This document shows positions 8,960-17,454 of a stretch of 64,000 nucleotides of DNA, one piece after another. Made by a program: the position numbers and the translations under genes. How positions within the stretch are numbered: position 1 is the first letter of the stretch; each line of letters opens with the position of its first letter. The notes below the pieces were generated by a model. It made no database searches and was not told where the DNA came from. It saw only the letters and a program-made list of their open reading frames with translations. Source of the stretch: Thermoplasmatales archaeon SW_10_69_26 (GTDB taxonomy: Archaea; Thermoplasmatota; SW-10-69-26); NCBI GenBank assembly GCA_003009755.1, contig PXUB01000042.1:730-64729 (forward strand), read 5' to 3'.

Positions 8960-9117
8960 CCCATCCCTCGCCGTTCGTATCCCCGCAGTCCGTAGTTAAG
9001 CGGTCCGGTTTCGTGATGGATACGTCGAGGCCGCCACCCGCCAACGGCACGCGCTCTACGTCACGACGCCGACCGTCGCCGACCCGCGTTTCCCGTGATC
9101 GACCGCTCTCGACGGCG

Positions 9118-9427
9118 GTGAAGCGCGCGACCGCGCTCCTGCTCGCGGTCGCTCTCGTGCTCCTGGCCGGCTGCCTCACCGGCCTGGACCCGGCCGACGA
9201 GCCGGCAACCGACGACGAGGCCACCGAGCCGGGTGGACGACCGAACCGGCGGTCCCCACGGCCCCCACCGAGGCCGCCACCGCGATCCTCGACGGCGAGC
9301 TGTCCGTGATCGGCGGCTTCGCAGACAGCGACGAGCGGACCGTGCTGCCCGGGATGTCCACCCCACGCCACGGGCTCGGCGTCGACGGCCCCCGGGGGCC
9401 GAGTGCTCGTCACGGCCCTGCTTAACC
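9118..9427 (+). pseudogene. Frameshifted lipoprotein gene
   Basis: A GTG at 9118 starts a clear lipoprotein signal (ALLLAVALVLLAGC, lipobox LAGC) followed by an acidic linker. Near 9230 the reading frame changes: the continuation TTEPAVPTAPTEAATAILDG is in another frame and runs to the TAA at 9425-9427. That TAA lies inside a 22-bp sequence that also ends two longer repeats elsewhere in the window. The gene seems truncated by that repeat and frameshifted, or the shift is a sequencing error. Confidence 0.5.
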
Positions 9428-9435
9428 AGACAGCC
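9414..9435 (+). repeat. Short copy of the terminal motif of a dispersed repeat
   Basis: ccctgcttaaccagacagcc here is the same as the end of the 160-bp repeats at 16114-16273 and 62280-62437 (reverse orientation). Only this terminal part is present, so it may be a remnant or the functional end of the element. Confidence 0.6.
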
Positions 9436-9496
9436 GGGCCCGAACCTATACGAAAACTCAACAAGGGTGAGCCGCCTGCCGACCGCTGGTGACACG

Positions 9497-10405
9497 GTGC
9501 ACGTCGTCGTGACCGGCGGGACCGGGCTCATCGGCGCGCGCCTCACCCAGCAGCTCCGCGACCGGGGCGACGAGGTCACGATCGTGTCCCGCACACCTGG
9601 CGGGCCCGACACCCTCGTCTGGGACCCGCTCACACCAGGCTCGCTCGAACTTCCCACCGACACCGACGCCGTGATCCACCTCGCCGGCGCCCCGATCCAC
9701 GGCTGCCGGTGGACCGACGAGTACAAGCAGCAGATCCTCGAGAGCCGCGAGGAGGGCACCCGGACCGTCGTCGAAGCCATCCGCGACCACGGCGACGTCG
9801 ACCACCTCGTCTCCGCCAGCGCGGTCGGCTACTACGGCGACCGCGGCGACGCCCCGATCACCGAGACCACCGACCCCGCCGACGACTTCCTCGCCACCGT
9901 CTGCCGCCGCTGGGAAGACCAAGCACGGCGCCTCGCCGACGACGACGCCCTCGCCCACGACCCCGCCATCGCCCGCACCGGCGTCGTCCTCAGCTCCGAA
10001 GACGGGGCCCTCACCGAGATGCTGAACCCCTTCGGCCCGATCAAGCCCTTCCACTGGGGCCTAGGCGGCCGCCTGGGCGACGGCCAACAGTGGTTCCCCT
10101 GGATCCACATCGACGACGAGGTCGCCGCCCTGATCGACCTGCTGGACGAGCGCCGATCCGGAGCCTACAACCTGACCGCCCCCGAACCCGTCCGCAACGA
10201 ACGCTTGACGGACGCCCTCGGAGACGAGCTGGGCCGCCCGACCCCTTTCCCCATCCCCCGCTTCGCGATGCAGCTCCTCTACGGCGAGGCGGCTCAGCTC
10301 CTCTTCGCCTCCCAACGCGTCCTCCCCCGACGGTTGACGGACGACGGGTTCGGCTTCGAGCATCGGACGGTCGAGGAGGCGATCGCCGATCTCCTCCCCC
10401 GATGA
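9497..10405 (+). CDS. NAD(P)-dependent epimerase of the TIGR01777 (SulA/YfcH-like) family
   Basis: About 302 aa from GTG 9497 (an in-frame GTG at 9467 is also possible). Rossmann motif VTGGTGLIGARL at the N-terminus, SASAVGYYGDRG with the catalytic-type YYG of this SDR subfamily in the middle, and the ending FGFEHRTVEEAIADLL typical of TIGR01777 proteins. Substrate unknown. A TATA-like cctatac lies about 50 bp upstream. It is followed directly by a SRPBCC gene, a common partner of this family, and by the carotenoid regulator. Confidence 0.85.
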   Translation: MHVVVTGGTGLIGARLTQQLRDRGDEVTIVSRTPGGPDTLVWDPLTPGSLELPTDTDAVIHLAGAPIHGCRWTDEYKQQILESREEGTRTVVEAIRDHGDVDHLVSASAVGYYGDRGDAPITETTDPADDFLATVCRRWEDQARRLADDDALAHDPAIARTGVVLSSEDGALTEMLNPFGPIKPFHWGLGGRLGDGQQWFPWIHIDDEVAALIDLLDERRSGAYNLTAPEPVRNERLTDALGDELGRPTPFPIPRFAMQLLYGEAAQLLFASQRVLPRRLTDDGFGFEHRTVEEAIADLLPR

Positions 10406-10895
10406 CCCACCCGCCAAGCCCACGATCCGATCCGCGGGCGAAGGCTACCTCCTCGAGCAGCGCCAGCTCCTCGACGAACCTCGCGAGAACGTCTTCGACT
10501 TCTTCGCCGACGCTCGCAATCTCGAAGCCATCACGCCCGACCGGCTGAGGTTCGAGGTCCGAGATGCCGAGGAACCGATCGCCGAGGGCAGCCGCATCCG
10601 CTACCGCCTGCGGCTGCGCGGCATCCCCCTCCGCTGGGTCTCCCGCATCGCCGCCTGGGACCCGCCCCGAGCCTTCGCCGACGTCCAGATGCAGGGCCCC
10701 TACCGCCGCTGGGAGCACGTCCACCTCTTCGTCGACCGCGGCGACCGAACGCTCGCCGTCGATCGCGTCCGCTACAACCTGCCCATCGGCCCCGCCGGCA
10801 GCCTCGCCCACCGCCTCTTCGTCGCCGACGACCTGCGATCGATCTTCGCGTACCGCGCCCGACGCCTCGCCGAACGCTTCGGGACGCTTCGCTGA
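10404..10895 (+). CDS. SRPBCC (START-like) ligand-binding protein; start not resolved
   Basis: The conserved part GYLLEQRQLLDEPRENVFDF, then ARNLEAITP and later YRRWEHVHLF and YNLPIGPAG, is typical of the SRPBCC/polyketide-cyclase-like family that accompanies TIGR01777 epimerases. No ATG, GTG or TTG exists in this frame upstream of residue ~95. An ATG at 10402 overlapping the epimerase stop (ATGA) is in another frame, so a 1-bp indel between 10405 and 10450 is likely. A hydrophobic ligand such as a carotenoid or quinone precursor is possible but unproven. Confidence 0.7.
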   Translation, partial: DPPAKPTIRSAGEGYLLEQRQLLDEPRENVFDFFADARNLEAITPDRLRFEVRDAEEPIAEGSRIRYRLRLRGIPLRWVSRIAAWDPPRAFADVQMQGPYRRWEHVHLFVDRGDRTLAVDRVRYNLPIGPAGSLAHRLFVADDLRSIFAYRARRLAERFGTLR

Positions 10896-10904
10896 CGAGG
10901 CCCG

Positions 10905-10973
10905 TGTACAGGTTCGGCCTTCGTGGGCCACAGACGGGGCCCATACCGGTTGCAAGTTCGGTACCTTTGTACA
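10905..10973 (+). promoter_or_regulatory. Two TGTACA sites upstream of the CarH-like gene
   Basis: TGTACAGGTTC occurs at 10905-10915 and again at 10968-10978, 63 bp apart, in the 115-bp gap before the regulator. The sites match the nnTnTACAnnn half-site known for CarH proteins (from memory of the Thermus system) and recur upstream of crtB. Autoregulation is the natural inference. Confidence 0.55.
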
Positions 10974-11010
10974 GGTTCTCCCCCTCATTCACGAGGCCGA
11001 GCGTCCCACC

Positions 11011-11886
11011 ATGGCCGAGAACCCGTCCGGCGGTCCCGCCCTCTACCCGATCTCCACGGTCGCCGACCGCACCGGTCTCTCGGTCCCGACCCTCCGTCAA
11101 TGGGAGAACCGCTACGGGTTCCCTGACCCCCAGCGGACCGAGGGTGGCCATCGACGGTACACGGAGACCGACATCCAAGCCCTGCTCACCGTCTGCTCCT
11201 GGGTCGAGGATGGCGCCAGCCCCTCGGCCGCGATCGACCGGCTCAGCGAGGTCGCCGACGAGGGCGAGGCCGACCGCCGACGTCTGGCCGGCGAGCTCGC
11301 CGCCGCCCTGCTCGACCGCGACCGCGAACGCGCCGCCCGCGTGTACTCCCGCGGCCAAACCATGCACGCCCTCTCGCCCTTCCTCGAGGAGGTCGTCCGC
11401 CCCGCCCTCGACCGCGTCGGCGAGGCCTGGCGAAAGGACGCCGTCGACGTCGCCGACGAGCACTTCGCCACCGCGTTCATCGAGAGCCAGCTCCACTCCC
11501 TGCTGGCCTCCCACCCGAGCTCGTCCGATCCCGACGTCATCGTCACGACGCTTCCCGACGAACGCCACGAGCTGGGGGCCCTCAGCCTCGTGCTCGTCCT
11601 CCGCAGCCACGGGCTCGATGCCGCTTTCCTGGGGGCGGACACCCCACTGTCCGACCTCGCCGGGTTCGTGGACGACCAGGGCGTGGAGGCCGTGGCGATC
11701 TCCGCCCCTCGACGGGAGCCCGTGATGGCTCTCGAGGCGGGGGCCCTGGCTGGTATTGCGCCTGCCGTCTTCGTGGGCGGCGCCGCCGCCGAGGCCGACC
11801 CCGACCTGGTGGAGGATCGCGGCGCCATCCCGGTGGAGGCCGACCTCTCCGGGGTCGCCCGGCGCATCGCCCGCCGTCTGTTGTGA
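11011..11886 (+). CDS. MerR/B12-binding light-responsive regulator, CarH/LitR-like
   Basis: 291 aa from ATG. Residues 11-60 are a MerR-type winged helix (VPTLRQWENRYGFP, GGHRRYTETDI). Residues 85-165 form the B12 cap helix bundle with W140-x9-E150-H151, the Wx9EH signature of CarH. The cobalamin fold follows, with ERHELG (His186, axial ligand), AISAP and FVGGAAA. CarH holds adenosylcobalamin in the dark as a DNA-bound tetramer and releases DNA in light. The residue after Trp140 is Arg where I recall Thermus CarH having His132. Its place before crtB and the nearby TGTACA sites point to light control of carotenoid synthesis. Confidence 0.88.
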   Translation: MAENPSGGPALYPISTVADRTGLSVPTLRQWENRYGFPDPQRTEGGHRRYTETDIQALLTVCSWVEDGASPSAAIDRLSEVADEGEADRRRLAGELAAALLDRDRERAARVYSRGQTMHALSPFLEEVVRPALDRVGEAWRKDAVDVADEHFATAFIESQLHSLLASHPSSSDPDVIVTTLPDERHELGALSLVLVLRSHGLDAAFLGADTPLSDLAGFVDDQGVEAVAISAPRREPVMALEAGALAGIAPAVFVGGAAAEADPDLVEDRGAIPVEADLSGVARRIARRLL

Positions 11887-11961
11887 CGGCTGTCGATCGG
11901 CCTCGCTTCGTGGGGCGAGTGCCCGTCGGGCAAACCTCTTGACGGAGGAGGCGCTACGATA

Positions 11962-11983
11962 ACTGTACAGTACCTGTACGAGA
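11962..11983 (+). promoter_or_regulatory. Tandem 11-bp CarH-type operator at the crtB promoter
   Basis: actgtacagta and cctgtacgaga stand head to tail with an exact 11-bp period; both fit nnTnTACAnnn apart from the last base of the second core. They lie between carH and crtB, just upstream of where crtB translation must begin, so bound regulator would block RNA polymerase. Confidence 0.65.
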
Positions 11984-11994
11984 GGTCGTCGACG

Positions 11995-12939
11995 ATCAGT
12001 GCGAGCAACGAACGGGCTCGGCGGATCCACGAGCAGACCGGCCCCACCTTCTACCTCGCCACGCGGTTGTTGCCCGAACGGGCCCGTCAGGACACGCACG
12101 TCCTCTACGCCTTCTTCCGCAGCGCCGACGAGATCGTGGACGGGGACACCACGCCCTCGGCCGCCGATCAACGCGACCGCCTGGACCGCATGCGCCGCGT
12201 GGCCCGCGGTGACCGGACGGGCGAGGGCATCCCGGCCGCCTTCGCCGACGTCCGTCGCGACAACGGGATCCCGCCCGCAGACGTCGACCGCTTCATCGAA
12301 GCGATGCAGACCGACGTCGACCAAGAGCCCTTCGAGACGTTCGCCGAGCTGCGAACCTACATGGAGGGCTCGGCCGCCGCCGTCGGCCGCATGATGGCTC
12401 GCGTCCTCGGCGCCCCCGACGACGCCGAGGTGCTGCGACGAGCCTCCGCCCTCGGCGAGGCCTTCCAGCTGACGAACTTCGTCCGCGACGTCCGCGAGGA
12501 CCACCGACAGCTCGACCGGGTGTACCTGCCCCTCGAGACGCTGCGGAAGTTCGACGTCGCTCGCGGGGACCTCGAGGCCGAGAAGGCCAGCCGCGCCCTC
12601 CGGGCAGCGGTGGGCTACGAGCTGGACCGCGCCCTCGGGTTCTACCGCGAGGGCGTCACCGGCATCCAGCACCTACCGGCCGACTGCCGGTTCCCCGTCA
12701 CCCTCGCTGCGATCCTCTACGCCGACCACCACCGCTTGATGCGCGAGCAAGGCTTGGATGTCCTCGCCCAGCGCCCCACGCTCTCCCGCAGCCGCAAGCT
12801 GTGGCTGGCCGCCAAAGCTCGCGGCCTCCGCCCGCTCAGCGACGGCCCCGTGGACCTGTTCGAACGGGCCTCGGCCGTCGATCTGCCCGAGGACGACGAG
12901 CGCCTGCGCGTGACCGTCGTCGATCCCGCCCGTCATTGA
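11995..12939 (+). CDS. crtB: Phytoene synthase
   Basis: Joins two geranylgeranyl diphosphates to phytoene, first step of the carotenoid pathway. Both Asp-rich motifs are present: RSADEIVD near residue 45 and NFVRDVREDHR near residue 165, the latter preceded by GEAFQLT. Conserved coding starts at or before ERARRIHEQTG, but no ATG/GTG/TTG lies in frame before a TTG inside the conserved region (12067). The coordinate 11995 (an ATC) is therefore only a working start; an N-terminal indel is possible. Ends overlapping cruF by 7 bp, convergently. Confidence 0.85.
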   Translation: MSASNERARRIHEQTGPTFYLATRLLPERARQDTHVLYAFFRSADEIVDGDTTPSAADQRDRLDRMRRVARGDRTGEGIPAAFADVRRDNGIPPADVDRFIEAMQTDVDQEPFETFAELRTYMEGSAAAVGRMMARVLGAPDDAEVLRRASALGEAFQLTNFVRDVREDHRQLDRVYLPLETLRKFDVARGDLEAEKASRALRAAVGYELDRALGFYREGVTGIQHLPADCRFPVTLAAILYADHHRLMREQGLDVLAQRPTLSRSRKLWLAAKARGLRPLSDGPVDLFERASAVDLPEDDERLRVTVVDPARH

Positions 12940-13757
12940 CCACCGACCAGGCCCTGGGTCTGGAACCCCTCGGCCGTCAGCAGGGCGGCCCCCACGCCGA
13001 CGGCGATCGCGGCCGGCGCGAGGTTCCCGAACGCCAGGTTGATCGCCCCCCACAGGACGACGAAGCTCACCAGATCGTCCAGCAGGAACTCGCAACCGTC
13101 CACCCGCGCCCGCAACCGCTCACGGTCGATCGTGGCCTCGACGACCCCGACCGTGACCGCCGCCGACAGGACCCAGCCGGCCACGTTCGTCCAGGGGACC
13201 TCGTGGAAGAGGCCCGGGTCCGCGTACCGCCAGAACCCGAGGCTGACGGCCGCCGGATCGAGCACGAGATCCAACGTCACCACCAAGCCCACCGCGAGCC
13301 CGACGCGCGCCCATCGCCCGGGCAACTTGCCCGTCCGCAGGCTCGCCAGAAGGTAGGCGTCGAACACGAGGGGCAAGAACAGGATCGGCAACGCGATCGG
13401 CAAGCCGCCGACGGTCGGACCCAGCGACACCTCGTACGTGAAGGAGCCATAGGGCCACCCGGTGGCTAGGGCCAAGGCCTCGATCCCGTACGTGTAGGCG
13501 GTCAACGCGATCAGGCCCACGCCCAGCCGCCGCGTCGCCACGGGCGCCAGACCGACGATCAACGGGGACCGCATCACCGTCACCCCGACGAGGATGAGCC
13601 ACGGGTTGAACGACAGCCAGTCGAGCGAAGGCGGGATCCAGCCCCGCCCGCTCGCCAACAGCAACATCGCGCCGACGAGCGGGAACACGACGGCGATCGT
13701 GAACCGGTTGTCCCGCACCACGGCATCCAGCCGGTCCGTGAGCGAGGCCGCGCTCAC
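12933..13757 (-). CDS. cruF: Carotenoid hydratase CruF-like (bisanhydrobacterioruberin hydratase)
   Basis: 274 aa, very hydrophobic, about 7-8 membrane segments. Motifs AYTYGIEALALATGWPYGSF and DLVLDPAAVSLGFWRY, as well as the position beside LyeJ and CrtI, match the CruF/DUF422 carotenoid 1,2-hydratases, which add water to the ends of C50 carotenoids in bacterioruberin synthesis. The GTG at 13757 overlaps the lyeJ stop by 4 bp (GTGA), suggesting translational coupling. Confidence 0.85.
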   Translation of the reverse strand: MSAASLTDRLDAVVRDNRFTIAVVFPLVGAMLLLASGRGWIPPSLDWLSFNPWLILVGVTVMRSPLIVGLAPVATRRLGVGLIALTAYTYGIEALALATGWPYGSFTYEVSLGPTVGGLPIALPILFLPLVFDAYLLASLRTGKLPGRWARVGLAVGLVVTLDLVLDPAAVSLGFWRYADPGLFHEVPWTNVAGWVLSAAVTVGVVEATIDRERLRARVDGCEFLLDDLVSFVVLWGAINLAFGNLAPAAIAVGVGAALLTAEGFQTQGLVGGQ

Positions 13758-14596
13758 AGCCACACCCCGGGCTCCCCCGTCGCGAGCAGGCCCCCGATCG
13801 TCAACGCGGCGCCCGCCGCGGCGTTGATCCACGGGTAGGCCCAGTAGGCACGCCCGAGCGGGACGCCGGAGATCTCGATCGCGACCAGCACCACGGGGTA
13901 GATGGCGAACACCGCGGCCGCCGGCACCGACGCGAGGCTCACCAAGCCGGCGGCCACGGCCCACATCCCCAGGCAGTAGCCGACCGTCCCCCGGCGGCCG
14001 AGCACGGTCGCGGTCGTCCGCACACCGGCCCGGCGATCGGGCTCGATGTCCGGGATCGCCGAGAACGTGTGCATCGCCATCGTCCACGCCCACGCGCCCC
14101 CCATCAGCCAGGCGTCGGGTTGGTGCCCGCTCACCGTCACGTAGGCCGCCGCGCCGGGAAGGACGTACAACCCGTTGGACGCCGAGTCGAGGAACGGACG
14201 CGCCTTGAACCGCACCGGCGGCGCGCTGTAAGCCACGGACAGGGCCCCGAACCCCAGCATCCACGGCCAAGCCCCTCGCGGAAGGGCCGCCGTCAGCGCC
14301 AACCCGGCCGCCAGCGCCGCCACGATGGACGCCCAGACGCCTCGTCCACCCTGCCAGCGAGCCTCCTTGTCGTCCTTCTTCGGGTTGACCTGGTCGATGT
14401 CCGCGTCGAAGCGGTCGTTCACCCCGTAGAGGAAGACGTTGGCCGGCAGCAGGCAGAACGCGAACAGGGCCCACGGGCGCCAGGCGGCCAGCTGGCCGAG
14501 GGAACCGACACCCCAGGCCACCCCCACGAGCACCGGCCCGGCCAGGTACAGCCAGAACCGGGGCCGCGAGAGGCGGACCAGGTAGGCCCCGCTCAT
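13754..14596 (-). CDS. lyeJ: UbiA-type prenyltransferase, lycopene elongase LyeJ-like
   Basis: 280 aa, about 8 membrane helices. The first Asp-rich motif NDRFDADIDQ and second DIEPDRRAGVRT are those of UbiA prenyltransferases. In haloarchaea the homologue between crtI-type and cruF genes adds C5 units and water to lycopene to form C50 carotenoids. Starts at ATG 14596, 4 bp overlapping the desaturase stop (14593), so crtI-lyeJ-cruF form one operon. Confidence 0.88.
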   Translation of the reverse strand: MSGAYLVRLSRPRFWLYLAGPVLVGVAWGVGSLGQLAAWRPWALFAFCLLPANVFLYGVNDRFDADIDQVNPKKDDKEARWQGGRGVWASIVAALAAGLALTAALPRGAWPWMLGFGALSVAYSAPPVRFKARPFLDSASNGLYVLPGAAAYVTVSGHQPDAWLMGGAWAWTMAMHTFSAIPDIEPDRRAGVRTTATVLGRRGTVGYCLGMWAVAAGLVSLASVPAAAVFAIYPVVLVAIEISGVPLGRAYWAYPWINAAAGAALTIGGLLATGEPGVWL

Positions 14597-16071
14597 CGCT
14601 CGGCCATCGCCTCCGCGGTCAACAGCCCGCTGATCAGGCACATCGGGACGCCGATGCCGGGCGTCGTGTACTGCCCGACGAAGAACAAATCCTCCATCGC
14701 GCCGGAGACGCGGTCGGGCCGCAGCGTGGCCGTCTGATCCAACGTGTGGGCCAGGCCCAGCGCGGTCCCGTCGTAGGCGTTGTAGCGGGAGGCGAAATCG
14801 TCGACCGCGAACACGCGCTCGGTCACGATGCGATCGCGCACGTCCACGCCGGTGTGCTCGGCGAGATCGGCGAGCACCCGATCGCGGAACCGCTGGCGCA
14901 GCTTGGGCCCGTCGCGGAGACCGGCCGCCACCGGCACGAGCACGAACAGGTTGCTGGCGCCCGCCGGCGCGACCCCGTCGTCGGTCTGGGAGGGAGCGCA
15001 CACGTAGTAGGCCGGGTCCTCGGGCCAGGCGGCCTCCTCGAACAGGGCATCGAAGTGACCGCGCCAGTCCGTCGGCAACACCAACGAGTGGTGAGCCAGC
15101 GGATCGATCGACCCCTCGACGCCCAGGTACAGCAGGAACGCGCTGGGCGCCCACGTCCGCCCCTCCCAGTAGTCGGCCCCGTGCTGGCGGTGATCCTCCG
15201 AGAGCAGATCCTGCTCGACGTGCGCGTAGTCAGCGTTCGTGACGACGCGATCGGGCTCGCGGTCGCCCTCGGCCGTCCGCACCCGCGGCCTGGCGCCGGA
15301 TCGATCGATGCCCGTCACCGGCGTCCCGGTCGTGAGCGTGGCGCCTTGCTCGCGGGCCACCTCGGCGACCGCGTTCGCCACGGTCGCCATGCCGCCCTCG
15401 GGATACCAGACGCCCATGTTGTGGTCGACGTGGCCCATGAGGTTGTACAGGGCCGGCGTCCACTCGGGGTCCCCGCCGAGGAACACGAGCGTGTACTGCA
15501 TGATCTTCTGCAGCTTCGGGTGCTCGAAGTGGTCGGCCACGTGGTCGGCCAGGGAGCCGAACATCGGCAAGCCCCAGGCCTGGCGAGCCACGTCGAGGCT
15601 CAGGAAGTCCCGCAGCCGCCGGCGATCCTCGTAGACGAACTCCCTCATGCCCGTCTCGTAGGATTCCCGAGCCGTCGCCAGGTAGGCGTCCAGCGCCTCG
15701 CCGGCGCCCTCCTCGTAGCTTTCGAAGGTGCGCCTGGTCTCGGCGAGGTCCGGGGTGATCTCGACGCGGTCGCCGTCCTTGAAGAAGATCCGGTAGTGGG
15801 GATCCAACTGCGTGAGCTCGAAACGCTCCTCGGGGCTGGTCCCCATGTGCTCGAAGAACGTCTCGAAGACGTCTGGCATGAGGTACCAGGAGGGCCCCAT
15901 GTCGAAGCTGAACCCGTCCTGGACGAGCCGGCTGGCTCGACCGCCGACCTGGTCGTTCTTCTCGACCACCTCGACGTCGGCCCCGGCTCGGGCGGCGTAG
16001 GCCGCGGTCGCGAGACCGCCGAACCCTCCGCCGACCGGCCACGAGGTTCGCGCATCCGGTCCACCATCCAC
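14593..16071 (-). CDS. crtI: Phytoene/carotenoid desaturase
   Basis: About 492 aa, FAD-dependent desaturation (or 3,4-desaturation) of carotenes. GGGFGGLATAAYAA with the following VVEKNDQVGGRA is the FAD-binding site; FSFDMGPSWYLMP is a CrtI hallmark; the C-terminal GQYTTPGIGVPMCLISG motif is complete. The GTG at 16071 gives the right length, but the beta strand before GGGFGG reads TSWPV instead of a hydrophobic VxVVG, so a 1-bp indel near 16040 may have altered the N-terminus. Confidence 0.88.
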   Translation of the reverse strand: MDGGPDARTSWPVGGGFGGLATAAYAARAGADVEVVEKNDQVGGRASRLVQDGFSFDMGPSWYLMPDVFETFFEHMGTSPEERFELTQLDPHYRIFFKDGDRVEITPDLAETRRTFESYEEGAGEALDAYLATARESYETGMREFVYEDRRRLRDFLSLDVARQAWGLPMFGSLADHVADHFEHPKLQKIMQYTLVFLGGDPEWTPALYNLMGHVDHNMGVWYPEGGMATVANAVAEVAREQGATLTTGTPVTGIDRSGARPRVRTAEGDREPDRVVTNADYAHVEQDLLSEDHRQHGADYWEGRTWAPSAFLLYLGVEGSIDPLAHHSLVLPTDWRGHFDALFEEAAWPEDPAYYVCAPSQTDDGVAPAGASNLFVLVPVAAGLRDGPKLRQRFRDRVLADLAEHTGVDVRDRIVTERVFAVDDFASRYNAYDGTALGLAHTLDQTATLRPDRVSGAMEDLFFVGQYTTPGIGVPMCLISGLLTAEAMAER

Positions 16072-16113
16072 GAGGGTCCCAAAAACCCCTGCTCCGACTG
16101 TGGCCTCGCGTTG

Positions 16114-16273
16114 AAGGATAAGAAACCCGGGGGGGCCACCAAGTACGCGAAGGGACGCCAGGGCACAAGGGGGAGCAGCTGCCGTGACAACGCTGCCCGG
16201 CGGTGAGTCACAGGCCCTTCGTGGCCTTGGCGATCCTTCGTGTCCTTCGCGGCCCCTGCTTAACCAGACAGCC
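16114..16273 (+). repeat. 160-bp dispersed repeat, copy 1
   Basis: From aaggataagaaac to ttaaccagacagcc this sequence is about 90% identical by eye to the reverse complement of 62280-62437. The centre is palindromic: gtgac...gtcac enclosing GC-rich inner arms (gctgccc/ggcggt). The copy fills most of the gap between crtI and the DedA gene. No protein-coding signal is shared. Confidence 0.8.
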
Positions 16274-16326
16274 CGCCGTGGCCTTCCCGACAACCTCTTG
16301 ACGGACGGACCACACTTGCCAATTGG

Positions 16327-17355
16327 ATGGTGCTGGAGGCCCTCCCCGACGTGCTGCCCTACCTGCTTGAGTTCTTCGAGCAGTACGGGCTCGTCGCCAT
16401 GTTCGTCCTCCTCGTTCTCGACGGGGCCATGCTCATCCCCGTCTTGCCGGGCGAGGCCGTGATGATCATGGCCGTCACCCAGCACGCCAGCAACATCCGC
16501 GAGCTCGCCTTCATCACCGTGTTGGCGACACTGGCTGGCATCGTCGGGAGCCTCATCCTCTACACGATGGCTCGGGTCGGCGGCCGCCCGCTGATCGAGA
16601 ACCATCCCCGGCTGTTCATGATGGACCGACGGCGCCGAGAGAAGCTCGAGGAGGCCTTCGAGCGCCCGCTCGGGCAGAGCCTCGTGTGCCTGTTGCGCGT
16701 GATCCCGTTGACGCGCATCGTGGTGAACATCCCCGCCGGGCTGGCTCGCATGGGGGTGGGCCGGTTCGTCGTGCTGTCCTCGATCGGGATGGCGATCTTC
16801 CACAGCGGGTTCATGTGGCTGGCTTACGAGTCCCAACAGTCCGGCAGCGTCGTGGCCGAGCAAGCCACGGCCCTCCAAGAGACGTACGCCACGCCCGCCT
16901 GGCAGTACCTGCAAGCCAACGAGGTCGTCGCCATCGTCGGCGTGATCGCGTTCGGCGCCTGGTTGTCGTTCAAGTCCTCGCGCCGGATGATGAAGCATCC
17001 GCGCGGGGCGATCACCTCGATCCTCGGCTGGCTGACCGTTCGCGTGCTCGTGCTCGGCACCCTGACCCTCTGGGGCGCTCTCGTGTACGACCCCCAGCTG
17101 CTGTACGAGGTCGCGCTGGCCGGCGGCCTCGACGTCCCCGCCATCGCCCTCCAGGTCGGACTGCCGCCCGTTCGCCTGCTGGCCTACTTCGGCCTGATCA
17201 CCTGGACGCTGGGCATGGTGTTGTGGGGCCTGGAATCGGTCGCCCGCAGCCGCCGCGACGAGGCCGAGCGACGGCATGCCGAGGCCGAGGAGGCCGACGA
17301 GCTGCCCGACCCCGAGATCGAACCCGTCGGCGAGTACTCGAGCCCGCCGGGGTAG
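16327..17355 (+). CDS. DedA/VTT-domain membrane protein
   Basis: 342 aa with about 6-7 membrane segments. The N-terminal two thirds show the DedA (SNARE-associated) fold: EQYGLVAMFVLLVLDGAML, LPGEAVMIMA, the re-entrant GSLILYTMARVGG and RVIPLTRIVVNIPAGLARM. DedA proteins act in membrane lipid homeostasis or lipid scrambling. A C-terminal extension with two further helices ends in a charged tail (ARSRRDEAERRHAEAEEA), longer than the usual ~200 aa. Divergent from crtI across the repeat. Confidence 0.85.
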   Translation: MVLEALPDVLPYLLEFFEQYGLVAMFVLLVLDGAMLIPVLPGEAVMIMAVTQHASNIRELAFITVLATLAGIVGSLILYTMARVGGRPLIENHPRLFMMDRRRREKLEEAFERPLGQSLVCLLRVIPLTRIVVNIPAGLARMGVGRFVVLSSIGMAIFHSGFMWLAYESQQSGSVVAEQATALQETYATPAWQYLQANEVVAIVGVIAFGAWLSFKSSRRMMKHPRGAITSILGWLTVRVLVLGTLTLWGALVYDPQLLYEVALAGGLDVPAIALQVGLPPVRLLAYFGLITWTLGMVLWGLESVARSRRDEAERRHAEAEEADELPDPEIEPVGEYSSPPG

Positions 17356-17454
17356 GGGGACCAGGGGAAACGGCGCCTCGGTCTAACGACGCCTTTACGA
17401 GGCTCGGCAGGACTCGATCGCCGGGGCCCCGTGGCTCTGGGGAAATGGTGATCG

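Noticed and set aside
14593..17277. An 894-aa protein joining crtI to upstream sequence
   Set aside because: The upstream 390 residues are antisense to the DedA gene and cross the dispersed repeat; only the last ~490 residues are desaturase.
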